Below, piece by piece: positions 19,743 to 30,088 of a stretch of DNA of 64,000 nt (position 1 is its first letter; each line of letters opens with the position of its first letter). The notes beneath the pieces are model-generated. The model was given only the letters and a program-made list of their open reading frames with translations. It made no database searches and was not told the DNA's origin. The stretch comes from Vanrija pseudolonga (lineage: Eukaryota; Basidiomycota; Tremellomycetes; Trichosporonales; Trichosporonaceae). Where the stretch lies: NCBI RefSeq assembly GCF_020906515.1, contig NC_085855.1, positions 2,294,001 to 2,358,000 on the forward strand. Direction: 5' to 3'. A program made the translations under genes and the position numbers.

Positions 19743-19901
19743 CGTCGTCGGTCAAGCTGCCACTCTCGCCCAAAGCCCCTCTCCCTCTCGGCGGAAACTC
19801 GGCAAGTTCCGCGCAGTCATGAACGCCGGTTACCCACCTCGCCTGTGCACGACGGAACGGAGCACTGTCCCCCGTTCCAAGAGCTCACATGACGGGGCAC
19901 C

Positions 19902-19915
19902 GCGGACGGGTCCGC
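19902..19915. promoter_or_regulatory. CGG-N6-CCG palindrome
   Basis: GCGGACGGGTCCGC: a perfect inverted repeat containing CGG-N6-CCG (19903-19914), the spacing used by Ppr1-type Zn2Cys6 dimers. It sits between the divergent mannosidase and transporter genes. Site function is inferred. Confidence 0.35.
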
Positions 19916-20643
19916 TGCGGAGAGGGAGTGCTCTGTCCACACGCCTCGGCGCCGAGCTTCCACCCCGCATCGGCACCGCGCCACATTGCCCACTGTAGTA
20001 CGCAGCCGCGCTGCCGTCCTCCCGTCGCCTAAGGCAGGAGTTAGCGAGCACAGCGAGGTGTACTTCCTCGCTGGAGGTGGACGTCGCGCCAAGCCCCCGC
20101 GTGGCGGATATTGCGGGCAGTGCGGGCAATCGCTCGGATGTGCCACTTGTCGCTCGCTCAGCAAGGTGCCCTTGTGGCGGCCGGCGGTCGGTCAGCACCA
20201 AGCCCACTTCTTGGACAGCGGACGGTGGGCGTATTGGCGCTGCGCGCGGAGCACTGTGATCCTTGCGATGCGGGGTGAGGTAGTGCCGAGCCAAGACCGA
20301 TCGGGGGCCCTCGTGTCTGTCGGTCGTGGATGAAGATGATCCGAACGATGAAGGCCTTCACTAACCGTCCCGGTCCCCCGTGGACACCAACTTCGAGAAC
20401 ACCTCACGCGCAGTCTCAGCTGATCATCTTGCGCTGTTAATTCGGACCGGCGACCCGGTAATCACTCGAAGACGACAGGTGCGAAGTGACTTCGGTAACT
20501 CCGATTGTTGTTGCGTCGTCGCGCTTAAAGAGACGTCGCGTTGGTTCTCGAGGGCCCCATCGTGCCCCGCAAAGTCGAGAAGACGACAAGGCAACTCCAA
20601 CGAACTCGAGTCCAACTCCAAGTGAACCCAAGCAACCCCGGCC

Positions 20644-22354
20644 ATGTCTCAAGTCACCCCCGCCGACGAGAAGGCCAACACGGCGCACGTCGAGTCCGTC
20701 GCCACCCCCCGCGAAGACGACGGCGTCATCATCCAAAAGGCCACGCAGTACCACGACGCGCAGCTCAAGTCGGACCACGACATGCTCGGGACGTGGGACG
20801 CCGTCAAGAAGTTCCGGCGGGTGACGCTGATCTGTGCGATTGCGGGGTTCGCGGCGGCCACAGACGGTACGCACTCATGCTCGTCCCTTGCCATCAGTGC
20901 TGACCCACACCCAGGCTACCAGCACCAGATGGTCGCGTCCATCGTGGCCAACAAGGGCTTTATCCGGCAGTTCGCCGCGGCCGGCCAGGCCAAGATCAAC
21001 CCGTCGTGGGTGTCGTCCTTTGGCGGCATCTACTCTGCCGGCCAAGTGATTGGGCAGTTTTCCATCCAGTTCGTCGCGGACGGGTTTGGGCGCAAGATGG
21101 CCATGTACACTTTTATTGTGGGGCTGATCATCGTGAGTAGAGTGAAGGCGCCCACTACATTCTCTGACGACCCAGGCCGCGATCGTCGAGTGCGTGTCCA
21201 CCGTCTGGTGGCACTGGACCATCGCCAAGCTCATCGGCGGCATCGCCGTCGGCTCGGTGCAGGCCACGCTTCCAGTGTACATCAACGAGCTTGCGCCGGC
21301 CCAGATCCGCGGGTTCCTCGTGGTCACGTACAGCATGTGGTTCTCGTTTGGCACGCTCTGCGCAAGCCTGGCACTCAAGGCGCGCGCCGACACGAACCCG
21401 ATGGACTGGAAGACGATGATCTACAGCCAGTTCGGGATGATCGGCCTTGGCTTCCTGCTCGTAGTGTTCTTGCCCGAGTCGCCGTGGTGGCTCGTCCGCA
21501 AGGGCAAGGTCGAGCGCGCGCGCGCCATGCTCGAGAAGAACTTTAAGGGCGTGGCCGGGTACGACGTCGACGCCGAGGTGTCCATCATCGCTGCCACCAT
21601 CAAGGTCCAACACCAGTGGGACGTCGCCGCCAAGGCCGAGGGCCCGTTCGCCATGCTGCAGGGCCTCAACCTCAAGCGGTTTTTGATCGGCTCGTGGCCC
21701 AAGGTCCTGCAGCAGTTTGTCGGCCTCGCAATCTTCGGCTCGTACTCGGCCTACTTCTTCCAGCTCGCGGGCAACAAGGACCCGTTTCTTGTTACCGTGA
21801 TCATGGGGTGCCTGTCCATCGCGGCCGTGTTTATCGACTCGCTGCTCGTCGACAAGATTGGCCGGCGCAGGATGACGCTCATCGGGTTCACGGGCGCGTG
21901 TACCGGCATGGTATTGATGGCGATTGTCGGCTGTCTCGACTATGCGCGCCCGAGCCTCGGCGCGCTGCTCGTGTTCGCGGGCTGCCTGGCAAACTTCTTC
22001 AACACGTTCCAGTCGTCCACGTCGTACGCGTACCTCACTGAGATGCCCGAGCTGCGCTTCAAGGCCCGCGCGACAGGCTGGGGACTGGCGTACTGCAACC
22101 TCTACGCGATTCTCATCAACTTTACCGTCCCGCTCATGATCCAGGCGTGGAAGGTCAAGTCGGCCTTCTTCTTCGTCTGCCTCGGCATCCCCGGCACAGT
22201 GGTCGCGTACTTCATCATGCCCGAGTCGATGGGCCGCAGCCCCGCCGAGATCCAGGAGATGTTCGTCGACCGCGTCCCGCTGCGCAAGTGGAAGGGGTAC
22301 AAGACTGATGTGGAGAAAGACCTCGAGGCGAGGATGGGGCAGGGTGAGGAGTAG
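20644..22354 (+). CDS. MFS sugar transporter (maltose/lactose-permease-like)
   Basis: Three exons: 20644-20866, 20915-21132, 21176-22354 (introns 48 and 43 nt), 539 residues. It has the 12-TM sugar-porter pattern: FAAATDGYQHQ at the end of TM1, DGFGRKMAM after TM2, PESPWWLVRKGK before the central loop, DKIGRRRMTL after TM8 and PESMGRSPAEIQEMF near the C-terminus. PESPWWLVR is typical of the alpha-glucoside/lactose permease group rather than yeast HXT carriers. Expected role: plasma-membrane sugar:H+ symport. It shares a promoter region with the alpha-mannosidase, which would suit coordinated sugar salvage (inference). The substrate cannot be read from sequence. Confidence 0.92.
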
Positions 22355-22576
22355 GCGGGGGCACGGGCGTGTGGGCAGGCGGAGTAGGAGTAGGCAGGGC
22401 GGAGACGGGTGATCAGACGCGGTTAGGACGCAGAGCGTAAGACAGAGTTAGGGTTGTTATGGGCGGTTAGTATCGGCGGCAAGATGCAATGTGGATGCAG
22501 ATGCTATGATGACAACAGATGTGCGCCCTACAGTTGAAGTTGCGGATGACGGCCCGCGCCTAGACGCGGACCCGCT

Positions 22577-23518
22577 CTACGCCTTGACGGCCGCGGGCTT
22601 GGGCTCGGCAGGCTTGGACAGCAGGACGAGAAACACGGTCGCAAGCAGCTTGGTCACACCGGTGATGATCAACGCGAGCTGGGGCGACGAGTAGCGGTAC
22701 GCGAACCCGCCGATAATGCCGCCGAGCACAAACACGCACACGAACACGAAGCGCTCGTTGCGCTGCGGGTTCTTGGTGAGCCCGACAAAGAGGTTGGGGT
22801 CGGCGAAGAAGTCGGACATGGCGCCAGTGGCCACTTGGGTGGGCATGGTGGGTGGGCCGCCGAGGCCTTTAACGGTCACGTTTTGCGCGCCCATCGACAC
22901 GGCCTAGGAGCTGTCAGCTGTGTCCCGCCCTCAACCTGCCCCAGCCCACACCCACCATGAGAAAGATCGACGCGTACTCTGTCCGCCCGTCGCGGATGTG
23001 GATCTTGTGCCCGTAGTACAGCCCCGCGACGAGGAAGATGAGCACGGCCTGGAACGTCATGTCGACCACGACGTAGCCGCGCCGTCGCTTGCCGAAGAAG
23101 CCGCCCAGACGGCCGGCGTAGAACGAGCCGAACCACGAGCCGACGAGCGCGACCACCGCCGCGACGGGGTAGACTTCGGGGTCGTATTTCTTCATCTGGG
23201 AGGCGGCGAGGGCGAGGAAGACGAGGTTACCGGTCTGTGGGGTGTCAGCTGTGGCCAAGGAGCGGGGAAGGTGGCACGACATACGTTGTTGGCCACGAAG
23301 ACGCCCAGCGCGGGCACGGAGAACACGTCGATGCTGCCTGCTGCGATGGAGAGCGAGAGGAGTACGGGGATGTACGTCCGCCGCTCGAACGTGAGCTCTG
23401 CGTTCCAGAAGGATGGGGGCGCGGGGGGCGGCAGGGCCGGCTTGGGCTCGGCGTGCTCGACAGACGGGGTGGTCATTGGGGATGTTGGTTGTGTTGTCGT
23501 GGGAGCTGGCTCTGTCAT
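22577..23518 (-). CDS. DUF1275 (YoaK-type) membrane protein
   Basis: Three exons on minus: 23285-23518, 22956-23234, 22577-22903 (introns 50 and 52 nt), 279 residues, a normal length for the family. A Pro/Thr-rich cytosolic N-terminus is followed by about six TM segments. The family hallmarks are present: SIDVFSVPALGVFVANNTGNLVFLALA in TM1-2, split by intron 1 between the Asn pair and TGNLVF, and MGAQNVTVKGLGG...PTQVATGAMSDFF in the second half. The function of the family is not known; bacterial members sit in the inner membrane. The second Met at residue 15 is an alternative start. Confidence 0.88.
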
Positions 23519-25253
23519 CGTCGTGGGCCCGGTGTTGTGTTTGGTGGGTTCGTGTCGGTCCAGGTTGTCGTCTATCGACGTCTTTATCGCCCAAGCGTCG
23601 GCGACGCGGCTCCGATCTACTCCGACACTGTGCGTGCTGCTGATATCGACGTCCCACCACTGCTCGCTGCCGTGTTAATGATGAGTAGAGCGATGGTGGA
23701 GCCTTGGTTAGGTTTGTTGTTAGTCAGTGCTCCCAGAGCGCTCTCAGTGTCAATGACGGAAATACGGCATCCGGTGGCGACTAGTGACGGCGCACCCGAC
23801 AGTGCCGACCCGGTCAGGCAGTCGGCCGGTCGACCGGCGGAATCCTCCGAACGAGACGAGACGGTCGTTGTTGTGATGGTGAGCATGCTGTTGTTGCTGT
23901 CGACGACGACGACGATGGCGAGGATGGGATGATGGATCGGCCGACAGAAACCAGCGTGCACGCCCTGGTCGTGTGGATTACATCAAGGTGGTCCTTTGGA
24001 ATCGCCTGGCCATACCGACGTCCACCAAGCACAACCCAATATTACCTGGTCGTCGTTCCCAGTGCGTCCCTGGGTGGTTGCAAGCAAGTAAAAACAGTCA
24101 GGGGCGACATGGACGCTCAATGACGGCATGGGCACATGGCTCGAGGCCTCCTCGGTCCCTCTCGAACCCTCCCGCACCCCGCCACCGTCCTTGGCCCTCC
24201 GCCCGCCTCTCGGCCGGTCCGCCCCTGGCCAGCCTGGCGTGTTTACAATCTCGGTATCCTTTTGCCCAACCCTCGAGTCGCTGGTGGGCCGTTTCCGCAT
24301 TCTTAATGGGCCATGGGAACACCCAGCTGTCCCGAGCAACGAGAGGGGCATCTTGTCTATTGCTTCTTGAGACGCAGCTGCAGCGATCTCGGTGCGGCAG
24401 GCACTTGCCTAATGCGATCCGCCAGCGTTTCATGCTGCCAACTGAACTGCGTGCTGCTGGCACGGGATGGGGGCGGGGGGGTCGCTTGGGGTCGTCGCTT
24501 GCTTGCTGGGCCTCGCAACGTACTTGCGGGTCGGTCGGCGTGACATTGCGGTTAGTACCATTGTTTAGCAGCCACTAGTACTGCTCGATACACGGCAGCC
24601 ATCTGCGTGTAGACTGCAGCCATCTCTCTCTTTAGCCGCGTCTCTCTCTGCCTCGGCCGCCGATGGCACTGCAGACGGCCCGATGCGCGCGGCGGAAACT
24701 GGCCGACCGATGGAATGCGTAGACGACGTGGACACTGCGACGAGCCAAGTAAGGCTCGGCTCTGTAGCGCCGATTCCTTGGCGCCAACGAGCGGAGCGGA
24801 GTGCATGGGTGCATTGTGTTCCGCCCAGCTGCCTGTATGCAGCGGACACTGCCCACACACAATATGAAGTGACGACATACAAGGTTGGTTGGCAGGAACC
24901 GTAAAGGCCAGTCGAGCCTACAGCTGGGGTGGGTGGCAAAGGCAGCTGCCGTCGAAGGCACCTCCCCGTCCACGACATTGTTGTTGTCTTTGCCTGTCCC
25001 AGATAAGAAAACCTGCAAGCCACTGTGTGAGAGTGGGCAGTCAGTGTCAGGCATGCAAGCAATGCGCAGCATAGTCAGCAACAGCAGCACCCCCCGTATG
25101 CATGCTACCCTCTCTCTCGCACTCCCTCCCTCCCCTGTTGCCTTTGGGCGGAGACAGAGTTACCGTTATTTGTCATCACGCTCATGGTCCCTTGTCTTCT
25201 GGATGCATCGAGTACAAACCCTTGGGCATGTTATGCTCGTCACGCACATGCTA

Positions 25254-25271
25254 CAGCAGCAGCTGCTGCTG
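25254..25271. repeat. CAG/CTG palindromic triplet repeat
   Basis: Three CAG triplets followed by three CTG triplets form a perfect 18-bp palindrome, with more CTG units behind. Hairpin-prone and non-coding. Confidence 0.7.
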
Positions 25272-25660
25272 CTGCTTGAGCGCAACGCACCGCGGCAGTT
25301 CGGACGGCAAACCGCCCAACGGGTGACGTATCCTTCCCGATGACCTCGTCAGCAGCAAGGCAGGCAGCAGACCTGTGGCATCAGAGCCCAACAACCTTGG
25401 CCCCCCTTACGCAACTTGGACAATAATCAGGTTGCGGTAAATTTCCACCCCGAGCTACTCAATCAGTCAGCCACTGCAAACCAACCAAAGCACCGTCGGT
25501 CGCTCGCAGCGGGCACCGTCGCCCCCGGCCGTCAGTCGGTTTGCAGGAAGCAAGGCAAGGGCAGGGCAGCCAGTCTGGCCCATGTATGCAATGCGAGGAC
25601 TCTACGAGCCGAGAGCCTCCGTGCCCCGGCCGCCCTGGTCTGGTCGCCCCCGACCTGGGA

Positions 25661-25666
25661 TATATA
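25661..25666 (+). promoter_or_regulatory. TATA box
   Basis: TATATA within GGGATATATACATC, 146 bp upstream of ATG 25807. Confidence 0.45.
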
Positions 25667-25806
25667 CATCTACATGACGCTGCAGAACCCACGAGACACG
25701 CCCCCCAACATTACTACTACTACTGCTGCTGCTGGTGCTCACACTCTGCTCAGTACATTACCTCTTCGACCACTTGCCACTGCGCTCACAGAGCCACCCC
25801 CTCACC

Positions 25807-26757
25807 ATGGCAACAACAACAACACCCCTCTTCACGGTCCCGCTTGGCCTGACTCCCCTACTCACAACAAGACCATGGGAACACCTCGACCGCCTCAACT
25901 TTAGCAACTGGCCCGTGTCGGTCCAGGCATGGCTCGTGCAAGAGGTCGTCTTCCACGTCGTCGGCTTGTTGTTCGAGTACGCCGACCAGCACAAGTCGCT
26001 CGAGCACGTCAAGGTTCGCAAGCTCAAGCAGTCGGGCTACGTCAAGCTCCTCCCCAACGTCCTCCGCAACCAGATCTTCGTCCTCCTCCCCATGATGTAC
26101 TTGTCAGAGTACCTTGGGTTCTGCTTCACGGGCCCCAAGCAGCTCTCGCTGTTCCGCTTCATCGCCTCGCTCCCCGCCATGGCCATCGGGCACGACATCA
26201 TCCAGTACATTGGCCACCGGTACATTCTCCACTTCCCCTCGGTCTGGATGATGAAGACGTTCCGCCACTCTGTGCACCACTCGACAAAGGCAAACTCGGC
26301 CATCAGCGCATGCTACATGTCGTCGATCGACTTCTTCATCGAGATTGTCTGCCCCTACCTGTTGCCACTGGCCCTCGTGGGTGGCGGCGGCTCTGGCACC
26401 TTCTTCCACTTCCTCGTCGCCGGCACGGGCGCCATCGGCGGCCTGTACGAGCACTCGGGCTTCGACTTTTCGCTCTACTTCCGCAAGCAGGACCCCTCGC
26501 CCGAGGACAAGCCCCAGGTGACCGAGCCCGCCGAGCACGTCGAGGAGCAGGGCCCCGTCCTCAAGGTCGTGACCAACTTCCTCGCCGACTTTCTCGACAA
26601 CCGCGCCCACCTCGAGCACCACCGTCGCGGCTACGTCTCCTTCTCGGATGGCTTTGGCAGCCCTGGCATCTGCGACACGCTGCTTCGGACCCGCTGGGAC
26701 CTGAGCGAGCGCCGGAAAGCCGAGGTGGAGAAGGAGTGGGCACGACAGCGTCATTGA
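25807..26757 (+). CDS. Fatty acid hydroxylase / sterol desaturase superfamily protein
   Basis: A 316-residue single-exon membrane protein. The start is ATG 25807 in CTCACCATGG, a better context than the in-frame ATG at 25735. The di-iron histidine motifs are in place: HDIIQYIGHR (H129, H137), HSVHHS (H154, H157, H158) and, near residue 276, HLEHHRR. Hydrophobic segments lie at about 41-58, 88-107 and 194-222. Family members (ERG3, ERG25, SUR2 types) are ER enzymes that use O2 and cytochrome b5 electrons on sterols or sphingoid bases. Spacing and length resemble the C4-methylsterol-oxidase group but the sequence is divergent, so the substrate is open. A (CAC)n run lies in the 3' flank at 26818-26840. 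Confidence 0.9.
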   Translation: MATTTTPLFTVPLGLTPLLTTRPWEHLDRLNFSNWPVSVQAWLVQEVVFHVVGLLFEYADQHKSLEHVKVRKLKQSGYVKLLPNVLRNQIFVLLPMMYLSEYLGFCFTGPKQLSLFRFIASLPAMAIGHDIIQYIGHRYILHFPSVWMMKTFRHSVHHSTKANSAISACYMSSIDFFIEIVCPYLLPLALVGGGGSGTFFHFLVAGTGAIGGLYEHSGFDFSLYFRKQDPSPEDKPQVTEPAEHVEEQGPVLKVVTNFLADFLDNRAHLEHHRRGYVSFSDGFGSPGICDTLLRTRWDLSERRKAEVEKEWARQRH

Positions 26758-29219
26758 TGGGGCTGCTGGTCGCGCGCGTCATAGATGTCCGACGACGAGA
26801 GCTCCTGCATCCCATCCCACCACCACCACCACCACCACCATGTGCTGCGCCGGTGACGACAACCTCATGCCCCCTCACCCCCTTAGACTACACATCTGTT
26901 TCTTTATAGTACCTAATATTCAATGTATTTACATCCACCATGGGCGGGCGGGCAGTAGCGTAGCAGCGGCGTCATTGCAGGGCAAGGGCAGCATTGCGGC
27001 GACTTTGCCCCTTCGCCCACGTCGTTATCATAAAGGGCAGGGTTCAAACAGGGCAATGGTCAAGTGGCAATTTTTTGTCTCTTTCACGGCACACGTATGC
27101 GTTGCTCGACCAAGCAAGCACACCTCCGACTCCTCCGAGGCGAGCAAGCAACGACGCTCTCGGCCGCGTCGTTTGGCCGCTTACGTGCGCGTCATGCGCG
27201 TCATGGCATGCCATGGCTGCGCCAAATAATTTGCTGCCACTGCCCACCGACACTCTCTGCCTGCGGATGGCCGTGTATGCGGGGGAGGCGGTGTGATACC
27301 GTATGCTTGCTTGCTGCAGCCACGACGCGCACGACCCCCACGACCCCCACGACCCCCACGTCGTCATAGCCAGCATACATGCGCGTCATCGAGGACGTCG
27401 TTAACGTTGTTTCGCCATGCCGGGGCGTCTCAGGAGGTGACTAACGACACCAAGCAGGAGACATGTACGACGCGGGGCAAGTCGGACTGGCTGGCTTGCT
27501 GCGGACAAGGCCAAGCCAGCCATGCAAGGCCGGTCGGTCGAGTCGAGCTCGTTGCCATGAGGCGAGGTGAGCGAGGAGCGAGCGAGAGATCGACCGAGCG
27601 AGCGAGCCAGGCTGGCCGCCGGCCGCCGCTGGCGCCGCGCCGCCAAGCAGCCAAGCTTGCCTGCCCTTCGGCCTGGACAAGAGTCGTGGCGAGACGAGTA
27701 AAGTGCATTCAGCACGCAGCATACATGGCATGGTAGTAGGCACGCCCGCATACCGCCCACCCACCAGGCAGGCCAAGGCGGCCGACTGGGCCTGTTTCAC
27801 GCCGCACGCCGTGTCTCCAGCCACGCGGCACGCCACTCACTCCACGACTCCACCCAACGCGTCGTCCTCGTCGCCGACGTTGCTGCCCGCACAGGGGCGT
27901 GTTCGGCGACAGCGTCCCAGAATACATTGCATGCGTTGTGCATCGTCGGTTCGGACAGATGGCTGCAAGGTGCGCTGCGCTGCGTCTTGGCCGGCGTAGT
28001 GTCGCTACCAATGCATGGGCCGGCGTCGAGCCTCGGTGCAGGCTGCCTGTCGGACGAGCGGCACGGGGGCCGATGGTCGAGCGGAGATTCGCCCGAGGCC
28101 GCTGCAGTGTGCCTGCCCAGCTACTGCCTCGACTTCCATGTCGAGAGCTTAAGGCTTGTTTTGGGCGACACGCGAGCGTTGTGCGGGGGTGGCTATGCGC
28201 GGGGTGGGCTGGCCGGGGGGCCAGGCATGCAGACGTGTCAACGCTTGCTTCACGTGCGCGGGGCTCACTCACTGCTGGTGCGATCGACGTGATCGACGAC
28301 ATGCTCACATTCTCAGCGAGCGTCGTGAGTGCCACATGGCATGGCATGGCAGCACCGCATCGTCTACTTGCTGCTTGTCATGCAGAAGTTGTGCGTGCAC
28401 ACCTCCATGGTCTCTCTGCCCTTAGATCTGTCTACCCTTGACGAGCGAGCCAGGTCATGCCATGCCGGCTGTGTCGATGTGTCTCGACCTCGAGCCACGT
28501 CGACCGGCAAGCACAGCACAGCACTTGGCAGCTCTAACTCCTCGCCCTCTCTGCCCATCGACAGGCCAGCAATCCGCCGCGACAAGGCCATGTGCCGAGG
28601 CCCCTCTCTCCCTAGCAGGCCCCAGGCCCCGCTGAGCGGTCATGGTACCAGCACAGCACATGCACAAAGCTCGCCTCGCCTCGTCAAGGCCGTCGCGTGG
28701 CATGACGGCACCCACCGTGCCTCGAGCCGACTGAGCCTGAGCCTCGAATGCACACCGACCGACCATGATCAAACTCACCTGCAACAACCAGCTCATCCAC
28801 TCACATCCCCACGATGAGGCCCACGTCCGACCCGGAAAAGTACATGCGGGTCGACCGCGGCGCGATCCAAGAAGCAGCGTATAACGATGGCGCGGCAAGT
28901 GGAAGTACGGCCCATGGTATCTGATCACCGCACCATGCCACCGATGCTCGGCTGAGCGATGCCGCTCGGCGATGCAAGGTCCGCCGCTCGCCCTTTGTAC
29001 ATCTGCTGCTCTACTCTGGCATGCATGACCCGGCTTGGTGGGCAGAGGCCACTCCCCGTGCTCGTCACCGCCACGGCTCCAGTCGCCGGCATCATGCCGC
29101 CCGGGGCCAATGCCACGCGAGCGACGACGAGCGAGGCAGTACAAAGCTGTGGCGGTCGGCTTTTGACATCTTGTCTCTGCTCATCTCCTCATCGACATCA
29201 ACAAAGGCCCCAGCCCACA
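26758..29219. other. Long intergenic region, no gene supported
   Basis: About 2.5 kb, GC-rich, with many overlapping open frames on both strands but none with a recognisable domain. Simple structure: a (CAC)n run at 26818-26840 and three CGACCCCCA units at 27332-27358. It may hold long UTRs or a non-coding RNA that I cannot recognise. Confidence 0.5.
27332..27358. repeat. CGACCCCCA x3 tandem repeat
   Basis: Three exact 9-bp units in the intergenic region. Confidence 0.75.
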
Positions 29220-29522
29220 ATGCCCACTGCACAGCAACTCGTCGCCTCGGGCCAGGTCACCCCGCCCCAGCCACTATACCCTGAGGCGCCAAAGGCGATA
29301 ACAGTCAACATCACCAACATGAACTCGGCGACCACCCCCTCGGGATTCTATGACGCGCTCGCGGCCGACCTTAGCCTTGGCGAGGTGCTCCGCGGCCTCG
29401 AGCTCGCGGGGTGCCATGTGCTCAGTGTGGCGTATAATGGCGGCGTGCTGGACGCTCGTGTGGTGGCGGGTGAGAGCGGGTGGGTGGAGCGATGGGTCCG
29501 GTTTGGGGCCAATGGCGCGTAG
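29220..29522 (+). CDS. Small hypothetical protein, 100 residues
   Basis: Starts MPTAQQLVASGQVTPPQP after a pyrimidine-rich leader ending CCCAGCCCACA, a common leader form in this window. The text is protein-like: ITVNITNMNSATTPSGF, LSLGEVLRGLELAGCHVLSVAYNGGV, with an ordered hydrophobic/charged alternation suggesting a small alpha/beta fold. No family recognised and no signal peptide. It lies just upstream of a tRNA-like gene on the other strand. It could instead be one exon of a longer gene. Confidence 0.5.
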   Translation: MPTAQQLVASGQVTPPQPLYPEAPKAITVNITNMNSATTPSGFYDALAADLSLGEVLRGLELAGCHVLSVAYNGGVLDARVVAGESGWVERWVRFGANGA

Positions 29523-29621
29523 TCTCGCGAGCGATGCAAGGGTGCCTACCACCATGTACATGGCTACAGCGTCACCCTTCTTGCTAACCAGTACACATTG
29601 ATCTTCTTGATGCTGATGCCC

Positions 29622-29626
29622 AAAAA
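29622..29626 (-). terminator. Pol III terminator (T5) of the tRNA-like gene
   Basis: Five T on the minus strand, 10 nt past the 3' end of the tRNA-like gene at 29636. Confidence 0.6.
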
Positions 29627-29635
29627 CACGCATGC

Positions 29636-29775
29636 ATCACCGCCGGGGACTCGAACCCCGCTCGTCCGCGCTGGGCGTCCACCTCGATCGCCCTCGCCCC
29701 GCCTCATGGCGGAGCCGGGCGGCCCGAGCGTAAACACTTTAGCTGCGGCCGCACTGCCAGCTGTGCTAGCGGTGA
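29636..29775 (-). tRNA. Intron-containing tRNA-like gene, isotype unassigned
   Basis: A 140-nt minus-strand element with a perfect 7-bp acceptor stem (TCACCGC with GCGGTGA), T8 A9, a 4-bp D stem around AGCTGGCA (A14, G18G19, A21), and a perfect T arm CGGGG-TTCGAGT-CCCCG. It therefore has an A box (TAGCACAGCTGG) and B box (GGTTCGAGTCC), and a T5 terminator follows 10 nt downstream. The anticodon stem pairs as GCCGC with GCGGA (four of five pairs), which leaves about 67 nt as an intron. In that fold positions 32-37 read AGCTAA: U33 is missing and the anticodon would be CUA. So either the intron boundaries are unusual or this is a decayed tRNA. Isotype left open. Confidence 0.7.
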
Positions 29776-30088
29776 GGTGTGGTGTGGGTGGGTAGTGGGG
29801 CTTAGAACGGGCGAGCAGGTGGGTGGGGGCGAGAGAAGCAGTTGAGTCGTTGGGGAGGAAGCGGGGTGCGAAGTGAGGGTGGTGGCGGCTGGTGCGTCTT
29901 GCATCTTTCCGACGGCCGGGGTGATAGCTGTCTGGAGGGAGGGAGTCAGTGGGGGTAAGCTGTCAGTTCATGGGGTTGTGAGCTTGTAGACTTGGCATAG
30001 ATACTTTACAACACGACTTGGGCACCCCCTAGGCCTACCACTCGGCCAAGGCTCCCCCCCCCCCCCCGCGGCGCCCCCTCTCGCCATC
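29776..30088. other. Intergenic, with a poly-C run
   Basis: 5' flank of the tRNA-like gene and 3' flank of the next gene. A run of 14 C lies at 30054-30067. Nothing else seen. Confidence 0.5.

Larger units (their letters stand above)
19247..20643. promoter_or_regulatory. Shared divergent promoter region, mannosidase and sugar transporter
   Basis: 1.4 kb between the two divergent starts (ATG 19246 minus, ATG 20644 plus) without a supported gene. It includes the inverted repeat at 19683-19742 and the CGG-N6-CCG palindrome at 19902-19915. Candidate bidirectional control region. Confidence 0.45.
23519..25806. other. Long intergenic region, no gene supported
   Basis: About 2.3 kb. Open frames are short or compositionally odd on both strands. 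Contains a CAG/CTG palindrome (25254-25271) and, near the right end, the TATA box of the next gene. I see no RNA gene. Confidence 0.55.
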
